In this document: positions 38,028-49,650 of the stretch, in pieces
How the letters are laid out: every line of letters starts with the position of its first letter
How positions within the stretch are numbered: position 1 is the first letter of the stretch
The notes under the pieces: model-generated
What the model saw: only the letters and a program-made list of their open reading frames with translations
Told to the model about the DNA's origin: nothing
Databases searched by the model: none
DNA from: Sipunculus nudus
Lineage: Eukaryota; Annelida; Sipuncula; Golfingiida; Sipunculidae
Length of the DNA: 64,000 nucleotides
Direction of reading: 5' to 3'
Assembly (NCBI GenBank): GCA_026874595.1
Contig: CM049307.1
Coordinates: forward strand, 26,014,362-26,078,361
Made by a program: the position numbers and the translations under genes

Positions 38028-38380
38028 TGTTACGGGGTGACATAAAAGCGGACCGAACTGTCTCGCTAGTGAAGCTCGCTTTGCTGGCGAAGCGGTCGGT
38101 ACGCCGGACTTGTGCGCCACCAACATGGGTTCGAAACCGGGATCAGCCCAAAGTTCCCCCCCCCCCCCCCCGAGTATTTCTCTTCGTAACAAAATAGGGG
38201 CTCGTCTAACGTGACGGTTAACTTTGTGGCCCAGGGAATAAGCTCACCAAAGTGTGACTTCTGGGATAATTAGTCTTGTTCTGATAGCAGAACGCTCTTA
38301 AGACGGGGTGTGTTACGGGGTGACATAAAAGCGGACCGAACTGTCTTGCTTTTTCCCCTCATTTATTTGTCTTCGTAACA
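38028..38380 (+). mobile_element. TRIM-like miniature LTR element, copy 2
   Basis: The first LTR is 38028-38191 (TGTTACGGGG to CGTAACA) and the second is 38311-38380, which is shorter. Between them lie a primer-site-like GGGGCTCGTC and the same short interior as copy 1 (GTGGCCCAGGGAATAAGCTC). The tRNA-like box A (TGGCGAAGCGG) and box B (GGTTCGAAACC) are in the first LTR. Both flanks read ATTA, which could be a 4-base target duplication or chance in an ATT-rich site. It is an old copy without coding capacity. Confidence 0.75.
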
Positions 38381-38650
38381 ATTATCAAAAATATTTTTTA
38401 TCATTTGCCTTGCGTATTTTCCGTAGTTCCTTCAGGATGGCGCTGCAATAGCTTTTCGCAAAATATATGTGACATTTCTCAGGATTCAACAGAAAATATG
38501 GAATTGACCACCTTTGAAAAAAAAACTGCATATTTGCCAGTTCAAGGGCGAACAAACGGGCTTTTCAAAGTAGTTACATGAGAAAAGTCAAGTTGTACCA
38601 CTGTCATTTAAAATAAAGATTTTTATTATTATCATTATTTTGTTTTATCA

Positions 38651-38689
38651 GTCGTAGTAGTGAAAGTAGTAGTAGTAGTAGTAGTAGTG
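38651..38689. repeat. (AGT)n microsatellite
   Basis: GTAGTAGTAGTAGTAGTAGT run with a few interruptions in unit C. The matching part of unit B (27480-27500) has only a short GTAGTTGTAGTA. Confidence 0.85.
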
Positions 38690-39956
38690 GGACTAATGGT
38701 ATAAGTAGTAGTACGAGTGGTTGTATTTGTATTGTTATTATAAGTATTATTACAATTATCCTAAATATGAATCCTGCCCGAAACAAATAAAACTCGGGGA
38801 AAACAAGCTACAAGAGACCTGGTGGATGTCCCACGTGGTCCTCCAGAAGAAGCGGTTGCCCACCTCTGTTTCCCCTGAAAAAAAAAACAAAGAACATATA
38901 ATTAGACAAACGGACAAACAGACTGGCTGGCAGACGGGCCATAGCACGAAGTGATCTGATGAAACCTGCAACTGGTCATGATTTGAGGAAAATACTAAGT
39001 CTAGGAAACAAGCTTGACAGACGTGTCACGTGACCTTGCCCGTGACGGTAAATCTTAAGTTTTTGAGAAGCTCATTATTGACAAGGACACGCTGACTTTG
39101 ATATTTCTTTGAATTATTAACAGATGCTGGGAAGACGATAATGTACATACTCCTTGTATCAGACGGATTATGACGTCACACGGGTCACTTTGAAATTATC
39201 CAATACGAGTAGCCTCTTTTTAGAATTTGTGAAATGTATTTTAACAAGCGTGTAAAAGTATGCTGGTTCTGTGTATAACGAGAAAAACGATCGAACGAGC
39301 TGTAAAGTTTATACAGGTCAGGTCGAAGAGAGGAACACAGGTCACACGGAGACCTTGAAATTACTACACAGAGGCGCCCATAAACTACGTGTCCCCGGCA
39401 GTTCGTCAAAGGTTTCGGCTGTTGGCTTTTGCAAGGCTGGTCTATGTGACATGAGAAATTCATCAGGAAAAAGTTGAATGCTGAATATTCCTACCCAGTC
39501 AAGTGCTATTAGTCCGAAAATAGATAAAAATCCATTGTATGTCTTTTTCTCCGAATATAAACACATCTGTGGTAGAAATGTGGCTTCTAGATATCCGAGC
39601 ATGATTATTATCTTTATAAAATCACATAAATGTCGTTGAATTACGTAAGCATATTAAAAATTAGCATTTTTACACGTATACATATGCAGCATGATATCGT
39701 TTTTATAAACATGTGTGCATTAAAGTGAAAATACAAATACAGCCAATAACTTATCAATGGTAAATAATAATAATTTAAATGCTTATGCATGACTTACTAT
39801 TACACAAAAAAATATGTTTTTCACGTGGCCCCGTGGAAAATGAGCGCCATTTTAATTGGTGTAAACATTGTTGACCATCCTTTGGCCTTCCATACCTTAA
39901 TACGTGTTATACTTACAATATATAAAAATTGTTACATTATGTCACAATGTCACCTT

Positions 39957-40136
39957 ACAGGGGCGGATCCAGGATTTAGGAAAAGGGGGGTCCAACCCAG
40001 GAGGACAAATGAAAACCCTAAAAAAAGGAAAAGGGGGGTCCAGGCGGCAAAATTTTGTCTGAAGACCTTAACAAAACGTTGTTTCTGATGAAAAAGGGGG
40101 GTCCGGACCCCCCCCCCCCCCCGGATCCGCTTCTGC
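39957..40136 (+). mobile_element. GCGGATCCAGG-family MITE in unit C
   Basis: The left end is ACAGGGGCGGATCCAGG and the right end CCGGATCCGCTTCTG, with G and C runs between. Unit B has no insertion at the matching place near 28610, so this one is private to unit C. Open frames through it are incidental. Confidence 0.7.
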
Positions 40137-40170
40137 CTCAGCTTAAATCCATATTCGTTAAAGAACTTCC

Positions 40171-41278
40171 AAATAGACCTTTCTCACACCACACGCGTAG
40201 CGGACATATATTTACCGGGAACTTCCACGAAAAAAATCAGAAATTTCGTTTCTGGGGGTTGCAGCAAAACGAGTTTATTTCCGAGAACGTCAAAAATTGC
40301 TTTCGCCCTCCGTTGACTGGTTCTAGTCTCATAAACAGTACTTACAGAATACACAGTTTTATGGCTTTCGCCCGCCGTTAACTGGCTCCAAATAAAGAAA
40401 CTTTGGGAAGATCTAGTCAACGAATGTTAAATAATCATAACATATTCCAACTTATATCTTTAGTCATATATAAAATATAAAAACAGCAGGAAATATATAT
40501 TAATTAATTAATTTAATTTGTACTAGACATGTAGTCTAGTCTGGTCTAGTCGTTGATTTTATTGAGCCACTTAACCACTATTACTTGATAGGTAATAGTT
40601 ATATAGTTGTACTAGAGTACTAGGGCCTTGGAAATTTCATATCGTATACATGTGTTACAAGACAGAGCATACGGACACTCATTCAGTGTGTATATGATAG
40701 CGGAAAGATATTGATATGTTGCATAATTCCATGCACTTGTTTACAATAAAAAGATAAAGTAATCCTTAAAACAATAGTAGCATGGTAATCAAATGATCAC
40801 ATGGTACTACCCAGACTAAAAATGATCAAAGGTAATATACTAAATTATAACATAATAATAATAAAACGTTATATGTTTAACAAACACAAAGGTTTAATTT
40901 TGATAACAACCGATTTTTTATTATTCTGATTATTCTTTTTTCCCCATTACTTTGTTATGTTAAAACATTAAATACTTGCAGCAGTCCAGCATCATTACAG
41001 ATTTTATGATTATTTTTCTAACATATTCCGATAAAGCTAAATTTTTGTTTAAATCACATTAAATCAATCCGTCTGAGAGAATAAAAGCAAAGTTTTCAAT
41101 AACATAATGGAGAGGAGATTAGGTAGTCAAGAACTTGTTGTAAAATCACATATTCCAAAAACCCAGACACACATGGACATTAAGAATCAGGTCATGACCT
41201 ATATTTATTGGGGATAGTTCGCAGACAAAGCCTGATGGGTAATGGTTACCGCATGGTCTTTAGCGATCAAATCTCTTG
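40171..41278. other. No gene recognised
   Basis: AT-rich DNA right of the tandem units. The phrase TTTCGCC(C/G)...CCGTT(G/A)ACTGG is doubled near 40300 and 40370. Nothing else can be supported. Confidence 0.5.
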
Positions 41279-41530
41279 TCACTTTTCTGTGCAGATTTGT
41301 AGCTTCTGGCGGATATCAGCATTCGGCCTCCTGTGTGTTTGTCTCAATTTTACAGCTGCCTTGGGATCAAATCAACCGACTTCCAAAATCTCTTCCACTT
41401 CGGCAAGCACATTCATAGGATAAAGTCCATCAACGAAGACCACACTTGACACGAGAACACCCAGACAGACAAAGCGACTGTTCCGGTAATCTACAGGGCT
41501 CAGCGGAACCGGAAATTGTCTTAATCCCAT
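41279..41530 (-). CDS. Unrecognised coding-like stretch with an in-frame TGA
   Basis: The frame starts with ATG at 41530 and gives 52 residues, including NSRFVCLGVLVSSVVFVDGL, which could be a membrane segment, and then an acidic NVLAEVEEILEVG. A TGA follows at 41374-41372. The same frame then stays open for another 30 residues (starting FDPKAAVKLRQTHRR) to a second TGA at 41281-41279. Composition looks more protein-like than its neighbours. It may be a 52-residue protein, one exon of a larger gene, or a decayed gene. I recognise no family. Confidence 0.3.
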
Positions 41531-43481
41531 ATTATGTTACCCACATATTAAGTTTCATGTGCAAAACGTCTGATAAGTGCTGGCCATAACCATGGCAACG
41601 GTCAAAGGGGAGAATGAGTATTTGCACAGAGCTGATTGCTATAAAAATTTGATTTTTTTATAGCAGTCGTTAAAAAAGGAAATCAATAATTAAGAAATAG
41701 TTGCGACACAGTGTTTTCTTCATTTAAACAGTATCTATATTCTTTGATAATGTGTCGGGGTTTTTTAATCACTTGGACACAATAATGGGTTGGCGGTTGG
41801 TGGTTATAAAGCAATATATTTATAAATATATAAAAAGGCCTATATATATATATATTAATTATTACTATATACGTAATATATATTTAAATCAATATTTGTT
41901 TTTTTTATCCCACCCATAAGAATAAAATCTAGAGCCATGTTGTTTCGTAAGGTTAATTACTGGTACACGGGGGATGGTATCGGAAAGGTTATCCCCCTCT
42001 CAAATTGAGTAAATGATGAAAAAATGCGAGGCCGGCAGTGATATTTCTTCATTGTTCAAAGTGGGGGGGGGACTGGTAATATTATTCTGTCACTGTACAC
42101 CGACACACACAAATATATACATATATATATGGCGAAACCCTCATTTACAATTAACCCTTGCTCAACATAACTTCGATTGTTTCACTTTTGAACCAGGAGC
42201 ACTTTTTATTTGCTTCTTTTCATGAACACTTGTGGTAACGTAACGGCATTATGTTCTCGGCCGCAGTGGTGTCACGATAACTTTCAAGGATGCGGCTTGA
42301 AGTAGGGAACATCCAATCTACTGAGATAACAAAATCATCATCTACCACGCCAGGTTTTTGTTTCAGTCTTGATCGAATTTCTCTATATATGTGATCGCAG
42401 AAAACCTGGTCTCTTAATTTTACTGGGCTCACGTGTGACTCTACGCTAGGTCATGTTCATTTTGTTTTCCTGAGGTCGATGTTCATTGTTGCGGCGAAAT
42501 ATGATATGTATCATTGTGGTGTCATTTATATAAAAGGATAGATTTTTTTTTTCTGTTTCCTCGGTATTTCCGGTAACTTATCAAATGCTTCACCTGGTTG
42601 ACAATTGGTCAGTCTCATCTTGCAAAGACAAATGTCAACCTCCAAACTATTATTTGTCACTTTGGTGTAGCGCCAACTGTTTTAAACTGTTCATACATAT
42701 TCAAACATACTTATGTACACTGTTAAAATTTACTATTTTCCTATTAATTTATATTTATCTATTTTATTGATAGCATACATATTTACTATATTGATCTTGG
42801 TAGAAACAATTTGTGTATCAAATTAGAAGAAATGCTGTGCTGAAATGCAAAAGGTTTGGGGTTAAAAATCCTATGTTTCTGCAGATTTGCCCATATCGTT
42901 GGAAACAATCTGTGCGTCACATTTGATTGGGTACTTCCAAAGTTATGGGGTTCACAACAATCTTTTATATAGGTAGAATTGAGATTGAAGGTCATGATCA
43001 GTCTCACAGGATTTCAAACCCTTTCGACAATTTATCATCTGACACCTTTCATTCTGATTTTCAGATATTAAATACAAATATCCATTTTTTTTCTTCACCC
43101 AATATGGAAATATACAAGGTCAGGGCCACTCTCATAGTAAAGGTCATGATTTACATAGACTTATAACCCATATATGCATGTGTATAATCTGCAGTGGCGT
43201 GAATATATAATATTTCATATAAACTCATTAATGTAACTAAAGTCTATAATTCTAGTTATAAATATATTTCATTTCCAATATATAAATATTATTCTCTGAA
43301 TATCCGGGGGATGATTACATTGACCCCCCCCCCCCTTGCTAAAAAATGGGAGGGGGTATATGTACCCCATCCCCCCCCCCCCCTCCGTATTGGCGTCCCT
43401 GATAATCTAAAAGAAATATGTCCATTAGTTTTGACTTATAATGCTCACAAAACTGACAAGTCACAATGACAGAATATTAAG
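41531..43481. other. No gene recognised; repeat fragments
   Basis: TA runs near 41840, a G run near 42063, and a stretch at 42925-43160 with GTTATGGGGTTCACAACA and AAGGTCATGAT phrases that resembles the tandem-core fragment at 28845. C-rich runs at 43325-43385 look like short-repeat debris. Confidence 0.5.
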
Positions 43482-44290
43482 TGTTACGGAACCTAATATA
43501 AACAGATCACTTAGCTTGATGAACACAAATTTTGTAATGGAGATTTAAAAAAATCAGATTCTGTAACACTAGGCAGCGTGAAATGTCTGGGGGAATGAAT
43601 AAAGAAGTCAGTGGTTTTTTTGTTAACAAATAACTATAATTTATTCTTAAAACAACCCTAACATTAAAGTACACTAAATCAATACAATTACACAGTACAA
43701 TAACAGTTTTACATAAAATCAATATAATCACACAACCTAATAAACAAAGTGCACAGTAGCTGGATACTATCACCGCCACAGCGACAAGTTCTTTAAATGT
43801 ATACTCTCGGAGAATAACAGTCCGATGTAAAGCTCTTGTAACATTCCAGAAAGTACACTTGAGGCAGACAGCATTAAATTGTATAGAGTTAGTAATAGTA
43901 GAATCCCTGAAGTTACTGGATAATCGGACAGGTCCCACACGTCTGCGTCCGCTGGAATATTCTTTAACCTCTCTCTCTCTCGGTTAAAAACACAGCCCCC
44001 TATTTATAACTTCTCACCCCAAGCCGAGAATTTTCCACTTCACGAACAGTCTAAAGAATCCAACACAACACACAGTAAACACGCGTTAGAGGAATCATCT
44101 AGAAAACATCGCTGTGTCTCTACATTTTAGGACTCACACGTGAGCTCGGCCAGGCGAGAAAGTCTAAAGCTAGCATGACAACGAGAGTTCAACCAGTACG
44201 GATTAAACTGAGAATGCAATACGCGGCCAGACACGGGCGCCACAACACGAGTTACGCCCGTGTCACACAATAAAAAGGGCACCTGTCACA
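43482..44290 (-). mobile_element. Solo LTR, Gmr1-like Ty3/gypsy family
   Basis: In reverse complement this aligns over its whole length with the LTR at 60274-61021, including GTGTGACAC near the start, GTTGAACTCTCGTTGTCATG and GTGGAAAATTCTCGGCTTGG. The ends are TGTGAC and GTAACA. No primer site or interior stands on either side, so it is a solo LTR left by recombination. It is clearly alignable to the other LTR but well diverged and 809 against 748 bases long, so it is not a young insertion. Confidence 0.85.
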
Positions 44291-47247
44291 TAAAAGACAC
44301 GAGAACAAAAAGGTCTCCGGAACATGACTGAGCTCTCCGAGATCTTGAGTCAGCTTGACTTTTGGATCAACCCATGCAAGCTTTCCTTATATAATATGAA
44401 TATGTGTGATTTTCTCAAAATATGGACTTATTCAAGGCCAAGGTAATTGCCATATAGTAAAGTTCATGATCTAATTTTAAATATGCTTCGTGCGCCCAAT
44501 CATATCTTTGCAAATGTCAAGTTTTATAAAGATCCATGAAAAGTTTTCTTGCTCACAAGATTCTTCTGCGGGCCCGGCAGAAGCGTGCTTAAACCATAGT
44601 ATCCCCGACATTTTTTTTTCTGGGAATACAATAAGCAAATTGAAACCAGAACCGTATATTAACGTCTTTTGCGAAATATAAACCTTTCAGGGTTTGGTAA
44701 AGGTGCGGGGATGTGACCTGAAAGTACTCCTAGGACAGCATCACGCCAGAATCATTCTGCTGAGAGAGTCTGGTGGTAAGGGGACGTGCATCGGCAAAGT
44801 TTAGAGCGGATTAACGCCTTTCTGGATCTCTCCAAAGTTTTCAACTTATTGTAGGATTACCAAGAATTTTACGACGCCTTGAATATATATGTCAGGACAC
44901 AAGACAAAGAAACAGGAAAAAAACAAAATAAGTTTTTACAGGGACTCGTATGCACACTACGAGTCCATACACGGCCATCCGCTTGTTTCCTTTGTTATAT
45001 AACTAATGGACGCTAATGTCCGACAAACACGTTTGCCAGTCAAGATATTTGACAAGTAGTAATAACACGTTTGTCCTTGTCGAGTCTAGCGTTATATTGT
45101 TTGTGGTAATAAGAGGGATTATTGATTACTTGACAAGAATCCATCTGGATATAGGCATCGATATAAAGATGAAAAGCAGTCATAAAAAATCATTTATAAC
45201 AGTGTTCTTATATCGGTTATGATTCAGTCATTGTTGCCATATACTGTTATTTGCTTCTGCGTTTCATTTGGTTTTTTTTATCGATTTTCCCATGTTACTT
45301 CCGTTGTTTAAAACATATCATGTATGAATCAAAGCTTTCAAGGGATATTATTGAATTTACAATGTGACCGAAATAAGAGAAACATCTTGCAGTACAGAGG
45401 GGAGCTTTCGCTGACTACGTGTTACTTGACTGATTTGGTTTTAGTTGACGGCAGCAGCACATGTATCTTAATGTAAACTTGGAGAAAGCCTCTGCTAAAT
45501 TCCTGGAACTTCGACACCTGAATCGGAGTTTTAAGATTAGGTGACATTCCTAGCGGGGTTAAAGAGGAAACGGAAGTCTTACCATCGTCTGCCGGGCTTG
45601 ATTAAATAATTCAAGAATTGGTTGCAGGTGTGATATTTCGCAACACCCTTTACCTATTTTATACACCCGTGTACAGGTCGAAGCATGATTTGTCAATTTG
45701 TTCTCTAGCTGTTCCAGTATGCGTGCGTTTAGGAAAGTTCAGATTGCCCCAATCAGTCCTTCGAAGCATGTTTTTTATTGCATCCATTTGTGGTATTGTG
45801 ATATAACAACTTTTCCATCCTGACCCAGAGCTGAGGAACTCGGTGTCTAAGTCACGCCATCACTTAACAACCTCCATTGCCCCTGTCACAAACCTATTTG
45901 CGCCACTTAAACTCTGCGCGGAGAGTGCCGCGAGGAACCTGGCGTGTCTCAATTAGACCTAGAATTTTAATTCTACGCAAGCGACCGGCCGGTATGGCAT
46001 CGTATGGCCGCTGGTACCAAAGGCGCATGATTTTACCGACCTCTCACTCTAAATCACTTGCAAGTCAGCTTTTTTTTATCACTTCGGTATCGGATAAACT
46101 TCTTCCTTTTTCAAGCACCTGATCAAACTTTTCATTCGCGGTCACCAATTATTTGTCAGATAAAATATATTTTAAAACATGCATAATTAATTTTTTTACA
46201 TATTTATAGTTGATATAAAATCTACTGTGAAGAAAATAAAAATACATAAAATATGTAAATATCTTGCCCCCCCCCCTTTAATATCCTCTTGAATATCCTA
46301 GATGTATTTGCTTTCCACACACTTTTATCTTAATTATTATTTAATCCCCTGTCTGTGATATTCATATAATTTAATATATTGAAACCTTTCTATTATTACT
46401 ACTCATTATGGCTGTATTTTAATGTATTTTTCGAATATCTGACTCGAACTTCCAGTGTCATTTGTCATCGACAGGTGGCGCCAGTGAGGTAGATCTTTTG
46501 TCTACAAATCAATGATATTTTTCATTCAAAGAAAACCACCTTGTTCATCATGAATTTCCCATACATGCGTTCAGTCGCACGTGTGACGTCGTAATTTTCC
46601 GGGTTAAAGCCAGATGCTTTAACACGGTCTGACTACAAAACGACCCTTATATATATATATATAGCCACCATGTGTGCCTGGAGACAGACCACAGATCCCA
46701 GGAAGGAACTGTAAAGTCACGGCGCATTAGCTGGTATAATCAAACAGCACGTGTTCATGGAACTGACTCACCTGGACCCATTTGTGTCATTTCAACAGAA
46801 TCACCGTTATAGCTGAATGTTATGACTTTTATTATCCTTGTATCATTTATGGAATATCTAAAACCAAGAAGGCTTAGGGGAAACAGGCTCGGTTCTTTAT
46901 TTTCAGAAATTGGAGGGGAGGGGCAATATAATAGCATAATTAATATTTCAACATAAATATCATATTATCAAAAGACAACATAAAAAATAATATAATTGTT
47001 TTTTTACCAAAGTAAGAGCAGATCTTAAAGAAAAGACTTTATTTTATTTTCCTAAAATAAATGTTCGAGCGGTTAGAGCTAAAAATCGGGAAATGTAAAT
47101 CAAAATAAAAACTATAAATCGTAATTTCTGAATAGCTGATCATCTCCCCATTTTCCCCCATCTATCGACGGCCCTGGTCAAAGGTCACTTTGAAAAAAAT
47201 ATAAATAATACCTAAATACAGCTGCTTATAAGACCAAAAAGATTAAA
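44291..47247. other. No gene recognised
   Basis: Non-coding by eye. CAAGGCCAAGGTAATTGCC at 44433 resembles CAAGGTCAGGGCCACTCTC at 43116, so the solo LTR may sit inside an older tandem-core repeat. A GC-richer patch at 45880-46050 and a TA run near 46650 are not assignable. Confidence 0.5.
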
Positions 47248-47552
47248 GGTATGGTTCTCAGGCACCGCCCGCATCAATTTTAAACCCCCGCATCAAAACT
47301 TTTTATTTTGATTTCCAATAAAAACTTTCCAATTTTGAGCTGCTGCCGCTCCGACATTTCTTTCAAGAAGATAAAACCATACAATATCCTTTGTTTTGTA
47401 GTGCGTTTACTTATTTAGCAAAATAAAACTGTTATTTTCATGCTTTTCCCTTATCATTTGACATTTTTATCGAAACATACCAAAAAAATTTAAATAAAAA
47501 AAGCGCCCGCCCGCATTGATTTCTGAAAAAAAAAGTGCCTGAGAACCATACC
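47248..47552. mobile_element. MITE with perfect 18-base terminal inverted repeats
   Basis: The left end GGTATGGTTCTCAGGCAC and right end GTGCCTGAGAACCATACC are exact inverted repeats, 305 bases apart outside to outside. CCGCCCGCATCAATTT just inside the left end is echoed by CGCCCGCCCGCATTGATTT inside the right end. The interior is AT-rich and non-coding. No clear target duplication is visible, so the superfamily is open. Confidence 0.85.
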
Positions 47553-48829
47553 CTTTTTTTTATTTTGGCCTAAGATAATGAAAAGTTAATACGATAAACG
47601 TAACACGGAGAAGGAGATTGAATATTCTCCTGCGGGAAAAAACAAACAATCTGTCGGCTCATAGCAAAATGTAATATGTCCTCACACTCAGGTATACACA
47701 CAAAAAATTGTACATGTATCAGAGATATCTGATTTTTTTTTCTTAAACAACAGCCGGCTGGCTGGTCATTCCCCCATACCATCTCTAACATCTTTGTTGT
47801 TACGACGGAGGTCGTGTTATCGATATATCACCACAGACAGCTGATTGTAACGGCGGAGGCCGTGTCCTTGACAGGTCGTATCATCACAGACACTAATATA
47901 TAGATAGGAGTACAGAAGGTGTGGCCGATAAACTACAGATAATGGCTCCAGGAGTACGCTTTGTCTGCTTGTCATGTTGGGTGGTGTCACGCCCTGCAAC
48001 GCCTCTTCCTCTGCTGTAGACATCAGTTTAATAAAAAAAGTGATTCTGGCTCATTGTTAAGGACTTGGAATACCATGAATATGGGTATGCTTATCCTGTT
48101 TTAATTGATGAATAGACGTGTATATAGTCATATCGGTTGGTTATAAGATAATAATACATACGTACTAAAACTGTCATATAAATATAAATATAAATTATAC
48201 GTAATAATATGACATTTATATGTCATAATATGATGCACTATTAAAATGGAAGCCTTGGGCCATGTATACACCTCAGTCTGCGACTTGCCATGGGCCATGT
48301 ACATAGGTAAATAACTAGTAACATGCAATGGAAGGCACTATGGGCTACTCTTATAATGAGAAAATGATTTCACGATGACAAAAGGTAGGAGCAATGTATT
48401 AAATTAAAATGTTCGAAATATAACTGAAACGGGGACGTGCAACTTATAACGGGCTCAACAGAGCCGTAATTCGTATTCATTCGTTAAATGCTTGCTGAAA
48501 CATCAAAAACTTAATGCCAATACAATAAATTTTGACCGGAAGAACCGGAATGCCTTTAATTAGGAAGATTGGCCTTAAGGCTTGACTTGCATGCCGCATA
48601 TCACAAAACACATCTTAAATGTACAAAATAATTATGATATTGACAGGCCATAGTCACCGTAAAATACACTAAACGCAGAATACAACTAGAAAATGTCCAG
48701 AGGACTGTATCCCCCACCAAACAGAAATGTGAGAAATGTGTACCGACACCATCACACACACACTCAGTCACAGAACTGACCCAAAACACTTCGTACAGGC
48801 TTAATACAGTTTAACACAGGTCGGAAACT
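47553..48829. other. No gene recognised; short local repeat
   Basis: Near 47800-47890 the phrase GTTACGACGGAGGTCGTGT recurs as GTAACGGCGGAGGCCGTGT, about 50 bases later, with CACCACAGACA/CATCACAGACA after each. Open frames on both strands run through it without a recognisable family. Confidence 0.5.
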
Positions 48830-49245
48830 CTATTGGTGAATATGTTAATTGAGTGTCATGAAAATTCATAAGATTAATTTTTGGTAACCACCAAAGTTGG
48901 GTGACACCTGACTTTATTAAATATGCGTGGATTTTGCTAGAAATCGAAATTAGGCGAGCTATTGTATTGATTAATATTTCTGCTGAGTTGGATCAAAATC
49001 CATAGTTTTCTCGTAAGTTATCGCGGCGACACCACAGAGTGGCCTTGTGACCTCTGACCTTATTAAATATGTGGGGATTTTGCCTATTATTGAACTCGGT
49101 TGTGATAACCTGTTGTTAAGTAGTTATGACGAGTTTCGTGAAAATCCATCAAAGCCCTGGTAGGTTATCGCGGCAACACTAAAAGTTAACGGACGGATTG
49201 ATGGACGGAGGGACTTTAGGTATACCATAACACGTCCCATTTTAG
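48830..49245 (+). mobile_element. Tandem-core Helitron-like element, second family
   Basis: Units share ACCT(G/C)TGACCTTATTAAATATG, GTGAAAATCCATCAAAGCC-like and GTTATCGCGGC(A/G)ACAC phrases, at least two full units. They are followed by GGACGGATTGATGGACGG and a hairpin CGTCCC-TTTTAGA-CGGGCG. The order matches the pearl-type layout, but sequences differ from the elements at 24271 and 30749. Confidence 0.5.
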
Positions 49246-49435
49246 ACGGGCGTATGAAAAACAAAATTCATGCAAGAGTGACCAAACCCAAATCAACTCT
49301 GTAGACCATTAAGATACAAGTGCTACTCTAATAAGAATAAGATCCTAGAAAAACTTTTTGAGAAATAAAGTCACATACAAAACTTTTGTGTAAAAAAAAA
49401 ATCATAATAAAATAAAAAAAAAATCATTCTGTGTG

Positions 49436-49650
49436 ACTAAGACCTGTTCAGCTCTGGAGACCCATAAGATTCACTTGGTACTACAATTAGAAGTAGATCC
49501 GAGTAAAACTTTTCGAGATATCGCGTCTCATATGATATGTTTACGGACCGACAGACAGACCGACGGCACGACGGCCGGACAGACGGACGGACGGTGCTGA
49601 TCAATACACCCCCCCGCTCCGCTGAGGCGGGGATAATAAACGCTCTGATG
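49436..49650 (+). mobile_element. Helitron-like 3' tail, third family
   Basis: GAGATATCGCGTCTCATATG leads into an ACGG/ACAG run (49545-49592), then GTGCTGATCAATACACCC and the hairpin CCCGC-TCCGCT-GAGGCGGGG. The upstream part was not delimited. Confidence 0.5.

Larger units (their letters stand above)
30655..40170 (+). repeat. Tandem unit C (holds gene copy 3)
   Basis: This is the direct repeat of unit B, offset by about 10.3 kb at the left and 11.5 kb at the right. It starts at TAAAGAGTATTTGTAAATCTA and runs to the CTTAAATCCATATTCG phrase at 40.14 kb. It is more diverged from units A and B than those are from each other. It is enlarged by a Helitron-like element (30749-32330) and a TRIM-like element (38028-38380). 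Confidence 0.85.

Noticed and set aside
41372-41374. TGA as a selenocysteine codon
   Set aside because: The surrounding residues match no selenoprotein I know and no SECIS-like stem was evident. A plain stop is simpler.
43507-43938. 143-residue open frame, with a similar frame at 60627-60893
   Set aside because: Both lie inside LTRs of the same retrotransposon family, so similarity between them reflects the LTR and not a gene.
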